Below are positions 25,235 through 33,479 of a stretch of DNA of 64,000 nucleotides, one piece after another. Location: the NCBI RefSeq assembly GCF_004349145.1, contig NZ_SMFO01000001.1, forward strand, positions 186,001 through 250,000. Direction: 5' to 3'. This DNA is from Flavobacterium hiemivividum (lineage in GTDB: Bacteria > Bacteroidota > Bacteroidia > Flavobacteriales > Flavobacteriaceae). A program made the translations under genes and the position numbers. Position 1 is the first letter of the stretch, and each line of letters begins with the position of its first letter. Under the pieces are notes generated by a model that was not told where the DNA came from, did not search any database, and was given only the letters and a program-made list of their open reading frames with translations.

Positions 25235-25774
25235 ATGAAAGCAATTAAACTTCTTCCGATCTTCTTACTTTTCTTTATTGCGTCATGCAGTTCTGTACAA
25301 GTATATTCAGATTATGACTCAAAAGCCGATTTCAATCAATACAAAACATACGCTTTCCATAAAGCAGGTATTGATAAACTACAAGTTTCAGAATTAGACA
25401 AGAAAAGATTACTTTATGCTATTGATAACGAACTCAGTAAAAAAGGAATGACTAAAAGTGAAAATCCTGATTTACTAATCAATATCCTAACTAAAGAAAG
25501 AGAACGTATCGATGTGAATCAGTATCAGGCTGGATGGGGTTATGGCTGGGGATACGGCTGGAACCCTTATCTTTGGGGAGGACGTAATTATGTCTCTAGT
25601 TCGACAGAAGGAACGTTATACATTGATTTAATCGATGCTAAGAAAAAAGAACTAGTATGGGAAGGTGAAGGAATTGGTAATTTGACTGAGAGTCGCGATC
25701 AAAAAGAAAAACAAATCAATGAATTTGTAGCCAAAATTTTAGCCCAATATCCTCCATCAAATGTAAAAAAATAA
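25235..25774 (+). CDS. DUF4136 lipoprotein
   Basis: A 179-residue lipoprotein (lipobox FFIASC, Cys near 18) with a DUF4136 domain: DYDSKADFNQYKTYAF, YAIDNELSKKGM, then TEGTLYIDLIDAKKKELVWEG. A Gly/Trp/Tyr-rich stretch near residues 103-115 (GWGYGWGYGWNP) is typical of the family. Envelope protein of unknown function, separate from hutU and ilvA. Confidence 0.9.
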   Translation: MKAIKLLPIFLLFFIASCSSVQVYSDYDSKADFNQYKTYAFHKAGIDKLQVSELDKKRLLYAIDNELSKKGMTKSENPDLLINILTKERERIDVNQYQAGWGYGWGYGWNPYLWGGRNYVSSSTEGTLYIDLIDAKKKELVWEGEGIGNLTESRDQKEKQINEFVAKILAQYPPSNVKK

Positions 25775-25806
25775 TATTTTTTTATTCGAACTAGTCAAAT
25801 AATCTA

Positions 25807-25814
25807 TACATTTG
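25807..25814 (+). promoter_or_regulatory. Promoter -7 box of the ilvA leader transcript
   Basis: TACATTTG exactly matches TAnnTTTG and lies 20 nt before the leader-peptide ATG. The -33 region is weak. Confidence 0.65.
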
Positions 25815-25833
25815 CACTTGAAAGACAAAAAAA

Positions 25834-25887
25834 ATGACAAATTTAACTAATATTATTATCGCTAAAATTATTATTATTCAACAATAA
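25834..25887 (+). CDS. Isoleucine-rich leader peptide of the ilvA attenuator
   Basis: A 17-codon open frame, MTNLTNIIIAKIIIIQQ, with 7 Ile codons of 17 plus 2 Thr and 1 Leu, the products or precursors of branched-chain synthesis. It follows a good promoter and is followed by a rho-independent terminator before ilvA. This is the classic layout of ribosome-mediated transcription attenuation: slow reading of Ile codons would prevent the terminator from forming. The Ile codon run overlaps the left arm of a hairpin (CGCTA...TAGCG plus ATTATT/AATAAT). Confidence 0.85.
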   Translation: MTNLTNIIIAKIIIIQQ

Positions 25888-25929
25888 TAGCGGAGCGTTA
25901 TATAAATTAGTAAAACAAATATATTTATG

Positions 25930-25957
25930 AAACCTCCTATAACGGGAGGTTTTTTTT
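25930..25957 (+). terminator. Attenuator terminator before ilvA
   Basis: AAACCTCC and GGAGGTTT with a 7-nt loop and eight T residues at the 3' arm and after. It lies 42 nt after the leader stop and 31 nt before the ilvA ATG. Hence it can only regulate ilvA, not end an upstream gene. Confidence 0.88.
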
Positions 25958-25988
25958 ATGCCTAAAATAAACTACTAAAACAACAATC

Positions 25989-27233
25989 ATGACTATATTC
26001 GAACAAGTAGTAAACGCACAAAAACAATTAGAAGGAGTTGTCCCTCATACTCCGCTTACACAAAGCCTAAATTTATCAGACGAATTCGAATCTAATATTT
26101 TATTAAAAAGAGAGGATCTACAAATCGTTCGTTCCTACAAAATAAGAGGTGCTTACAACAAAATCAGCACTTTGACAGAGGCTGAAAAAAGCAAAGGAGT
26201 AGTATGTGCTAGTGCTGGAAATCACGCCCAAGGAGTTGCTTATTCTTGTAATTTACTAAAAATAAAAGGCAAGATTTACATGCCAAAAACGACACCCAAA
26301 CAAAAGATAAAGCAAGTACAATTATTTGGGAAATCCTTTGTAGAAATTGTACTTATAGGAGATACATTTGACGATGCCAATGCAAAAGCAGCAGAAGACT
26401 CTAAACAAAACAACATCACATTCGTCCATCCCTTTGACGACATACAAGTAATTGCAGGACAAGGTACTGTAGGTTTAGAGATTTTAGAGTCTTTCAAAGT
26501 GCCTATAGACTATGTTTTTGTTCCAATTGGCGGTGGCGGATTAGCGTCGGGACTTTCGCAAGTATTCAAGGAATTGAGTCCCAATACAAAAATTATAGGA
26601 GTCGAGCCCGAAGGCGCTCCTTCTATGAAAACCTCGATTGCAAACGGGAAAAATACTGCATTAGACAGCATAGATAAATTTGTGGATGGAGCTGCAGTAA
26701 AGCAGGTGGGTAACTTGAATTTTGAAATATGTCAAAAAAACCTAACCGATATTGTATTGGTTCCCGAAGGAAAAGTGTGCACCACTATTTTGCGATTATA
26801 CAATGAAGAAGCCATGGTTGTAGAGCCTGCAGGCGCACTAACTATTGCGGCTTTGGATTTTTACAAGGACAAAATAAAAGGTAAAAACGTAGTTTGTATC
26901 GTCAGCGGAAGTAACAACGACATCGAGCGAACTGCCGAAATAAAAGAGCGTTCCTTATTGTATGAAGGACTCATGCATTATTTCATGATTGAGTTCCCGC
27001 AACGTCCCGGTTCCTTGAAGGAATTTGTAAATGATATCCTTGGCCCAGATGATGATATAACCTATTTCCAGTTTACAAAGAAAAATAGCCGCGAGGTAGG
27101 TCCGGCAGTTGTAGGTCTCGAATTAAAGAATAAAAACGACCTTATCGAGATCAAAAACAAAATGGCACATAAGGGATTTGAATTTAAATACCTTAATGAA
27201 AAACAAGGTTTATTCACCCAATTAATTGGATAA
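25989..27233 (+). CDS. ilvA: Threonine ammonia-lyase (threonine dehydratase)
   Basis: A 414-residue PLP enzyme that deaminates threonine to 2-oxobutanoate, the first step to isoleucine. It has SYKIRGAYNK with PLP Lys51, GNHAQGVAYS, IGGGGLASGL and a C-terminal ACT-like regulatory domain from about residue 325 (FMIEFPQRPGSL). Shorter than the two-ACT E. coli IlvA. The leader peptide and attenuator upstream suggest control by isoleucine-charged tRNA. Confidence 0.95.
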   Translation: MTIFEQVVNAQKQLEGVVPHTPLTQSLNLSDEFESNILLKREDLQIVRSYKIRGAYNKISTLTEAEKSKGVVCASAGNHAQGVAYSCNLLKIKGKIYMPKTTPKQKIKQVQLFGKSFVEIVLIGDTFDDANAKAAEDSKQNNITFVHPFDDIQVIAGQGTVGLEILESFKVPIDYVFVPIGGGGLASGLSQVFKELSPNTKIIGVEPEGAPSMKTSIANGKNTALDSIDKFVDGAAVKQVGNLNFEICQKNLTDIVLVPEGKVCTTILRLYNEEAMVVEPAGALTIAALDFYKDKIKGKNVVCIVSGSNNDIERTAEIKERSLLYEGLMHYFMIEFPQRPGSLKEFVNDILGPDDDITYFQFTKKNSREVGPAVVGLELKNKNDLIEIKNKMAHKGFEFKYLNEKQGLFTQLIG

Positions 27234-27258
27234 AACAATTTCCAGTTCCTAATTTAAG

Positions 27259-27282
27259 GCCTACCTTTGCGTAGGCTTTTTT
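27259..27282 (+). terminator. ilvA terminator overlapping a possible haemoglobin promoter
   Basis: GCCTAC, loop CTTTGC, GTAGGC, then TTTTTT: a compact rho-independent terminator 26 nt after the ilvA stop. The sequence TACCTTTG at 27262-27269, inside the stem and loop, also matches the TAnnTTTG -7 box and lies 24 nt before the haemoglobin ATG. Confidence 0.8.
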
Positions 27283-27292
27283 ACTCACAATT

Positions 27293-27691
27293 ATGACAAC
27301 CCTTACCGACATAAAAAATATAGAAGACATCAAATTAATGGTCGATACCTTCTACTCAAAAGTTCAAAAAGACGAATTCATTGGTCCTATTTTCAATGAA
27401 AAAATAGCGAATCGCTGGCCTGAGCATTTAGAAAAAATGTATCGCTTTTGGCAAACTATCTTACTCGAAGTACATAGTTATTCTGGAAGTCCGTTTCCAC
27501 CGCACAAACAATTACCCATTGCCAAGGAGCACTTTGATCGCTGGATGGAAATTTTCACCGAAACGGTTGATTTATTATTTATTGGCGTTGTTGCTGATGA
27601 GGCAAAATTACGCGCCAGAAACATGGCGGAGATGTTCAATTACAAAATTGACTATTTCAGAAATGCCGAAAAAAATAACTCAAAGCACTAA
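27293..27691 (+). CDS. Group III truncated haemoglobin
   Basis: A 132-residue haem protein with FYSKVQKDEFIGPIF, YRFWQTILLEVHSYSGSPF and the proximal His in AKEHFDRWMEIF, the trHbP (group III) pattern. Such proteins bind O2 or NO in the cytoplasm; the family function is unclear but often linked to NO or low oxygen. Its position between ilvA and a phytase-like lipoprotein gives no pathway hint. Confidence 0.88.
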   Translation: MTTLTDIKNIEDIKLMVDTFYSKVQKDEFIGPIFNEKIANRWPEHLEKMYRFWQTILLEVHSYSGSPFPPHKQLPIAKEHFDRWMEIFTETVDLLFIGVVADEAKLRARNMAEMFNYKIDYFRNAEKNNSKH

Positions 27692-27723
27692 TCATATATC
27701 AAACCTAATTTAGGCTACTTACC

Positions 27724-28854
27724 ATGCATAAACTTCTAATTGGACTTTTCTCCATTTCCTTACTTTTTTCTTGTTCGAATATAAAACAAGCCACTCAAAC
27801 CAATTTATCACCTAGTTTAAAATTCATCAATTCAATCGAAATTCCGTATAATCAGAATTTCAAGAAGACTAAAATTGGCGGACTTTCCGGTATTGATTAC
27901 GATAAAAAACAGGATATTTATTACCTTATTAGCGATGAACGGTCACAAGTAAACCCATCGAGATTCTATACCGCAAAGATCCACTTGAAAAACGACGAAC
28001 TCCAAGCTATAGATTTTCAAGAGACGAATACACTGAAAAATCAAGAAGGTAAGATTTTTGGCAATTGGTTGAGCACTCCAGAAACCTCTGCCGATCCTGA
28101 GGACATTCGATACAATCCGAAAAAGAAGTCTCTAATTTGGAGTAGTGAAGGCGCTCGCGTACTTTCTACCGATAAGAACGTTTTACAAAATCCTTCGATC
28201 TCATTTATGGATTTGAAAGGTAATTATCAGAACCAAGTGACTTTGCCTTCTAATTTAGAAATGCAAAAAGAAGAAAAAGGTCCCCGAAATAATGGAATAT
28301 TAGAAGGAATCACTTTCGACAAAAATTACAAAAATATTTACACAGTTGTAGAAGAACCGCTTTATGACGATGGTGACAAAGCCACCGTGGAAAAAGGGGC
28401 CTTGATTCGTTTTTACAAATTCAATGTAAAAACCAAAAAAAACACAGCCCAATACACGTACCAACTCGAAGCCATTGCTAAAGCACCCAATCCTAAAGAT
28501 GGATTTGCCGTAAACGGTGTGTCTGCTATTCAATATTATAGCGAAGACCAGCTATTGGTCGTGGAACGCTCCTACTCTGTAGGAACACAGGCTTGCACGG
28601 TAAAAGTTTTTTTATGTGATTTATCGAAAGCGACTGATGTAAAAGATATTGCTTCTTTGCAAAATCAATCAATTGAAGTTGCTTCTAAAAAGCTAATCCT
28701 AAACATGGATGATTTAGGAATTTTTATCGATAATATCGAAGGAGTAACTTTTGGTCCAAAGTTATCTAACGGCAAGCAATCGTTGCTTTTTGTCTCGGAT
28801 GACAACTTCTCTGATAAGCAAAAAACGCAAATACTGCTGTTTGAGGTAGAATAG
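27724..28854 (+). CDS. Esterase-like phytase-family lipoprotein
   Basis: A 376-residue exported lipoprotein (SLLFSC near residue 17) with the beta-propeller-like repeats of the esterase-like activity of phytase family (PF13449 type): IGGLSGIDYDKK, DPEDIRY, NNGILEGITFDK, LLVVERSYS and DNIEGVTFGPK. Surface or periplasmic; substrate unknown. It is 32 nt after the haemoglobin gene and may be co-transcribed with it. Confidence 0.85.
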   Translation: MHKLLIGLFSISLLFSCSNIKQATQTNLSPSLKFINSIEIPYNQNFKKTKIGGLSGIDYDKKQDIYYLISDERSQVNPSRFYTAKIHLKNDELQAIDFQETNTLKNQEGKIFGNWLSTPETSADPEDIRYNPKKKSLIWSSEGARVLSTDKNVLQNPSISFMDLKGNYQNQVTLPSNLEMQKEEKGPRNNGILEGITFDKNYKNIYTVVEEPLYDDGDKATVEKGALIRFYKFNVKTKKNTAQYTYQLEAIAKAPNPKDGFAVNGVSAIQYYSEDQLLVVERSYSVGTQACTVKVFLCDLSKATDVKDIASLQNQSIEVASKKLILNMDDLGIFIDNIEGVTFGPKLSNGKQSLLFVSDDNFSDKQKTQILLFEVE

Positions 28855-28951
28855 TGAATTCTTTTTCATGCTCTAAAAAACGCACAAACTTGTCATCTTA
28901 TGTTTGCAATCATCATGCAATATCTTGTGTCTAATTAGCAAACAACTCCAC

Positions 28952-29094
28952 TAGCCCCGAGTGAAAAGGAAAGCATTTTATAACAAAAGCCTTGTTTTGT
29001 TGTTCTAAAAAAGCGACTGGAAGAAGCTCTTTTTAGGGCTTACAAAAACGGCTTTTTTTGTAAAATCTTGTAATGAAAAGCGGGAAATAGCTCC
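28952..29094 (+). repeat. Structured intergenic element, copy A (143 nt)
   Basis: Starts TAGCCCCGA and ends GCGGGAAATAGCTCC. Between them are a local hairpin AACAAAA/TTTTGTT and an apical part AGCGACTGGAAGAAGCT (29012-29028) followed by TTTTTAGGGCT, whose GGGCT can pair with the opening AGCCC. The motif order and distances match copies at 36194 and 62162. It lies between the phytase-like gene and phhA and stops 10 nt before the phhA -7 box. Structured RNA or mobile palindromic repeat; possibly related to the flavo-1 motif, which I cannot verify here. Confidence 0.7.
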
Positions 29095-29103
29095 TTAAAG
29101 TTG

Positions 29104-29111
29104 TACTTTTG
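29104..29111 (+). promoter_or_regulatory. phhA promoter -7 box
   Basis: TACTTTTG matches TAnnTTTG. It puts the transcript start near 29118, downstream of an in-frame codon at 29109, so translation must begin at the ATG at 29136. The -33 region would fall inside the end of the structured element. Confidence 0.7.
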
Positions 29112-29135
29112 CAGTATAACTACAACGTTTTCGAC

Positions 29136-30893
29136 ATGAAACCAACTATTGAAAGTAATCCCTTATTAGACAGATTGCCAAAGCACTTGAAGCAATTTAT
29201 TAAACCTCAAGATTATAGCGATTACACACCTATAAATCAAGCGGTTTGGCGCTACGTGATGCGCAAAAACGTGGATTACCTTTCAAAAGTGGCTCATAGC
29301 TCGTATCTGGAAGGATTGAAAAAAACAGGAATAGAAATCGACAACATCCCGAGTATGTATGGCATGAACCGTATTCTGACCGAAATAGGTTGGGCTGCAG
29401 TAGCAGTTGACGGATTTATTCCGCCAAATGCTTTTATGGAATTTCAAGCTTATAATGTACTTGTTATTGCATCAGATATTCGTCAACTCGAACATATAGA
29501 ATACACGCCAGCACCAGATATTATTCATGAAGGAGCGGGTCATGCCCCAATAATCGCCAATCCAGAATATGCGGAATACTTGCGTCGTTTTGGAGAAATA
29601 GGCTGTAAAGCGATTTCATCCGATAAGGATTACCAAATGTATGAAGCAATCCGATTACTTTCGATCGTGAAAGAAGCCGAAGATACGCCACAAGCAACTA
29701 TTGATGCAGCAGAAAAAGCGGTCGAAGATTTGCAAAACAATATGGGTGAACTTTCTGAAATGGCACAAATAAGAAACCTGCACTGGTGGACTGTGGAATA
29801 CGGATTAATAGGAACTATCGAAAATCCTAAAATATATGGAGCCGGTTTGCTATCTTCAATTGGAGAAAGTGCCCATTGCATGACGGATCAAGTGGAGAAA
29901 ATTCCTTATGATATTACTGCTGCCCAAAAAAGTTTTGATATTACAAAGCTACAACCTCAGCTTTACGTCACTCCAACTTTTGCTTATTTAAATTTAATTT
30001 TAGAGGAATTTGCAAGTAAAATGGCACTGCGTACCGGCGGACTATCAGGAATAGAAAAATTAGTTAATTCGACTGCTTTAGGTACAATAGAATTAAGTAC
30101 TGGCTTACAAATTTCGGGAGTTTTTACAAATGTAATTCATAACGAGGGAAAACCAATATACATCCAAACTACAGGAAAAACAGCTTTGGCTTCTCGCGAA
30201 AAAGAATTGGTAGGTCATGGAACGGCAACTCATGCTGAAGGTTTTGGTAGTCCAATTGGAAAACTAAAAGGCATCAATTTAGCGATTGAAGACATGAGCC
30301 CGAAAGACTTAAGCGCCTACAATATCACCGAAAGCAATACTGTGAAACTAGAATTTGAAGGAGAAATTACCGTTGAAGGAGAAATCATTACTGGTTCTAG
30401 AAACTTACAAGGAGAAATTATCCTAATTCGTTTTAAAAACTGTACTGTAACGCATGGCGAAACCATTTTATTCCAACCAGATTGGGGAGTTTATGACATG
30501 GCAGTGGGTAAGAAAGTAGTTTCCGCTTTTTCTGGCCCAGCTGATGCAAATAGTTTTGACTTAATTACACATATGCCTTCCAGCACCACAATTAAGGCAA
30601 AACACACTGCGGAACGCGATGACTTAGAGGTTTTGTACCAAATGGTAAGAATAATTAGAGAATCGAAAGATATGTACGCTTCTTTCGCGCCTATCTTTCA
30701 AAAACTAAAAACAGATCATCCTAAAGATTGGCTACTTGCTGTTGAAATCGCCGAACTCCTTAAAGACAGAAACGAGACTCAACAACTGGATGAAGTTTTG
30801 AATTACCTTGAAGATTTAAAAATAAAAAGACCAGAAGTAACGCATTTGATTACTGGAGGACTGGACTTGATTTTTCATAAAGAAAACGTATAA
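29136..30893 (+). CDS. phhA: Phenylalanine 4-monooxygenase-like aromatic amino acid hydroxylase, long form
   Basis: A 585-residue protein. Residues 1-300 form the pterin- and iron-dependent hydroxylase domain; DIIHEGAGHAPII carries the iron ligands His131 and His136, with a downstream Glu as third ligand. It should convert phenylalanine to tyrosine using tetrahydropterin. The extra 280 C-terminal residues, not present in Pseudomonas PhhA, are typical of long Bacteroidetes versions and have no clear domain to me. The start is set by the promoter position. The cofactor-recycling partner PCD is encoded at 58699. Confidence 0.88.
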   Translation: MKPTIESNPLLDRLPKHLKQFIKPQDYSDYTPINQAVWRYVMRKNVDYLSKVAHSSYLEGLKKTGIEIDNIPSMYGMNRILTEIGWAAVAVDGFIPPNAFMEFQAYNVLVIASDIRQLEHIEYTPAPDIIHEGAGHAPIIANPEYAEYLRRFGEIGCKAISSDKDYQMYEAIRLLSIVKEAEDTPQATIDAAEKAVEDLQNNMGELSEMAQIRNLHWWTVEYGLIGTIENPKIYGAGLLSSIGESAHCMTDQVEKIPYDITAAQKSFDITKLQPQLYVTPTFAYLNLILEEFASKMALRTGGLSGIEKLVNSTALGTIELSTGLQISGVFTNVIHNEGKPIYIQTTGKTALASREKELVGHGTATHAEGFGSPIGKLKGINLAIEDMSPKDLSAYNITESNTVKLEFEGEITVEGEIITGSRNLQGEIILIRFKNCTVTHGETILFQPDWGVYDMAVGKKVVSAFSGPADANSFDLITHMPSSTTIKAKHTAERDDLEVLYQMVRIIRESKDMYASFAPIFQKLKTDHPKDWLLAVEIAELLKDRNETQQLDEVLNYLEDLKIKRPEVTHLITGGLDLIFHKENV

Positions 30894-30928
30894 ACTCACA
30901 GCCAAGATTCATACTATTAAAAAACAAA

Positions 30929-30967
30929 ACCGCCAATTCGCAATGATTTTCTTTGCGAATTGGCGGT
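30929..30967. terminator. Bidirectional terminator between phhA and DUF4230 gene
   Basis: A perfect 15-bp stem (ACCGCCAATTCGCAA and its complement) with a 9-nt loop, followed by TCTTTATTTT. It separates convergent genes. Confidence 0.9.
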
Positions 30968-30990
30968 TCTTTATTTTAAAGCTAAAATTA

Positions 30991-31611
30991 TTACAGCTTT
31001 ATTTGTTGGTCTAGTTCAACATCGCTTTTTATTACTTTTCCCTCGTATTTTAGAGTCCAACCTAAATTACTCGTCGTTATCAACAGCTTAGATAATTCAC
31101 TTATGAGTCGGTTTTGAGCATTGCTCTTAAGCGAAGATTTCTCTATTTTCTTAGCTAAATTTGCTTTAACCGATTTGTTTATTTTATTGTAATCATCACC
31201 CGTAAACGGATTTAATCTACTTTGTTCAACATCATAGATTTTAATATCTGGATTGATCTTTATTTCTTCCTTCGGAATATAAACGATTGAAATTGTTTTG
31301 TTAGCTTCGTCGATATCATATTTCATTTTATGTAAATCGTAAGCAACTGTAACTTCTGCATTAACAACAATCACTGCTTTTTTATCAAATGAAACAATAC
31401 CCATCAGGTATTTTTCCTTATTTTTATAGGTAACAACTTCGGCAAAATGCCCCTCGGTAACGATAAGCTTACCAACGTTTAAAATTTGCTGTTGTATCAA
31501 GCCAGCGCTATCTATCGTGGTCGAATCGTCCTCTTTTTTGAATTCGCAATATTTAAACATCAGCACCACCGCTAATATCAACCCTATAAAAATAAGTAAT
31601 CTTCTAAGCAT
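30991..31611 (-). CDS. DUF4230 membrane-anchored protein
   Basis: A 206-residue protein with one N-terminal membrane helix (RRLLIFIGLILAVVLMF) and a soluble DUF4230 domain (GKLIVTEGHFAEVVTYKN, then VAYDLHKMKYDIDE). DUF4230 proteins are widespread; function unknown. It starts 3 nt after the GSCFA gene and is surely in the same operon. Confidence 0.88.
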   Translation of the reverse strand: MLRRLLIFIGLILAVVLMFKYCEFKKEDDSTTIDSAGLIQQQILNVGKLIVTEGHFAEVVTYKNKEKYLMGIVSFDKKAVIVVNAEVTVAYDLHKMKYDIDEANKTISIVYIPKEEIKINPDIKIYDVEQSRLNPFTGDDYNKINKSVKANLAKKIEKSSLKSNAQNRLISELSKLLITTSNLGWTLKYEGKVIKSDVELDQQIKL

Positions 31612-31613
31612 AA

Positions 31614-32564
31614 TTAAAATTTCATGAATGAATATTGAGAGCCCAATTTAGCGATTTTATCCCTTAATTTAGCTTCAAATTTTTGATGACTCTCTGAATT
31701 TGGGTTAAATGGTTTATGAGATAAGCTTTTCTGGATTATTTCAACTTCCTCCATTGTTGCCAGCGCCGTTTCTAAAATGTTTGTTTCCTTGAAACGTTTC
31801 CAAATGTAATCAATTGCAACTTGATTTGGGTGCAACATGTCTTCGGCATAAAACCGATAATCACGAAGCTCATCCATCATGATTTCGTAGGAAGGGAAAT
31901 AATTTAGAATTTCAGATTTAGGATTTAGGATTTGTTGTATTGCGGCGATTAAACTGGATTTACTCCATTGATTTTCTACAAAACCGTCTTTGATGTGTCG
32001 CACTGGAGAAACCGTGAAAATAATTCTTGCTTCTGGATTTATAGACTGAATTAAATCAATTGTTTTTTGGATGCTATTGTGAATTACGTCTGTACTTAAC
32101 AATTGCTTTTCAAACTGTTTTTGAGGTACTTTATGGCAATTAGCAACAATTTCATTACTTTCAATATTGCGATAAGCCCAGGCTGTTCCGTAGGTTATAA
32201 TGACGTGTGTTACTTCGGTTAATTGTTTCTGTGTTGATTGAATAATCCCATTCAAAACAGCTAACAACTCAATTGGATCAGCATTGCTTAAATCAGAATG
32301 TGCATTATAAAAATGCCAGCGTTCATCGTGAAAAAAAATATCAGCTTCAGTGAAGATCTTTTTTTCCACTGCATATGAAATAAGTTTTTCGATTGCTAGT
32401 GGATGAAACAAAATCCCAAATGGATTGCAGGAATTTTGGAATTTAAAATAGTCCAATTTCTCAGACATATTTACCGCAAAACATGATCCCAAAGACATGA
32501 TTTTCGAATAATAATCTATCGGACTGCGGGTCTTTTTAATAGGTATTTGAGTTCTGAACTGCAT
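31614..32564 (-). CDS. GSCFA domain protein
   Basis: A 316-residue protein with the eponymous motif in IMSLGSCFAVNMSEKL near residue 24, and HPNQVAIDYIW near the C-terminus. The GSCFA family has an SGNH-hydrolase-like fold (the GSC serine and the late Asp/His), probably acting on an acyl or glycan ester. Cytoplasmic by the lack of signal. Downstream is DUF4230, upstream a YD-repeat-like lipoprotein and alaS. Confidence 0.9.
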   Translation of the reverse strand: MQFRTQIPIKKTRSPIDYYSKIMSLGSCFAVNMSEKLDYFKFQNSCNPFGILFHPLAIEKLISYAVEKKIFTEADIFFHDERWHFYNAHSDLSNADPIELLAVLNGIIQSTQKQLTEVTHVIITYGTAWAYRNIESNEIVANCHKVPQKQFEKQLLSTDVIHNSIQKTIDLIQSINPEARIIFTVSPVRHIKDGFVENQWSKSSLIAAIQQILNPKSEILNYFPSYEIMMDELRDYRFYAEDMLHPNQVAIDYIWKRFKETNILETALATMEEVEIIQKSLSHKPFNPNSESHQKFEAKLRDKIAKLGSQYSFMKF

Positions 32565-32595
32565 CTTGTATTATTTATTCAAACGTAGTAGTCTA

Positions 32596-33366
32596 TTAAT
32601 AAAAATATTCAGACTTTAAATAACCTGTATTTCCAGTTGTATTTTCGTTGATTTGCACAGTAGGATAATCGTCTGTGTCGTATTCAAACGTACTTTTATA
32701 TAATCTAGCCGAAGATGTGATTTGGTCCAATGCATTTGTAGTGCTATTCTCCACAACATTGATAACGCTATTGTTAATAGACATCAACTGGTTCTGATCA
32801 ACTAATTTATCAAATCCCAAAATACTGTGCATCGGATTCTTTTTGGAATCGTACTCAAAACTCACATTTTTAGTTGTCACAATTCCAACAGCGGTATCAT
32901 CTAAAATGCGCTTGTCTTTTATTAAATTACCATCTTTAAATGAGATAATTCCATGATATAATTTAACTTCTTGATTGTTGGCATTTAAAGTAAATCGTTC
33001 ATAAGCTATCGTTCCGTCAGTATTATGAATGAAATTAATCCAATAGTTATCCGAAGATTTGACCCTAATTAATTTTTCGTTCTGATAATTATAATCAACT
33101 GTAATTATAGATTGATCACTTTTATTTTTTGTAATAATTTTAGAGATTAATCCATTTGTATAGTTATAATTAAGCTGCTGTTTCCCATTCTCTGCCTTTA
33201 CAATTTTATTTCCATTGTATGTGAACAAAGTCGTAACAGAAGCGCCATTCTCAGTAGTTTCAATTAGTTTTGTCAACAATTTAGTATTGCCGCTTTTATC
33301 ATTTACACAAGAATAAAATACAAACAACATAGCCGCTAAAACCCAAAATACATTTGCTTTTTTCAT
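32596..33366 (-). CDS. Lipoprotein with repeated Tyr/Asn beta-strand segments
   Basis: A 256-residue exported lipoprotein (lipobox MLFVFYSC). Repeating strands such as LFTYNGNKIVKAENG, YNYTNGLISKI and DYNYQNEKLIRV resemble RHS/YD-type or DUF4595-like beta sheets. Function unknown. It sits between alaS and the GSCFA gene on the same strand. Confidence 0.75.
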   Translation of the reverse strand: MKKANVFWVLAAMLFVFYSCVNDKSGNTKLLTKLIETTENGASVTTLFTYNGNKIVKAENGKQQLNYNYTNGLISKIITKNKSDQSIITVDYNYQNEKLIRVKSSDNYWINFIHNTDGTIAYERFTLNANNQEVKLYHGIISFKDGNLIKDKRILDDTAVGIVTTKNVSFEYDSKKNPMHSILGFDKLVDQNQLMSINNSVINVVENSTTNALDQITSSARLYKSTFEYDTDDYPTVQINENTTGNTGYLKSEYFY

Positions 33367-33479
33367 TTCGAATAATTAAAAAAGTGTCACTGAAAAACAG
33401 AACTGGTGTGATTTTATTTACAATGTAAAGGTAACAAAAAACCATTCCCAGATACACTTTCCAACTAAAAATCAATGTA

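Noticed and set aside
29109-29135. Upstream start for phenylalanine hydroxylase
   Set aside because: It overlaps the -7 box TACTTTTG, so it would not be transcribed.
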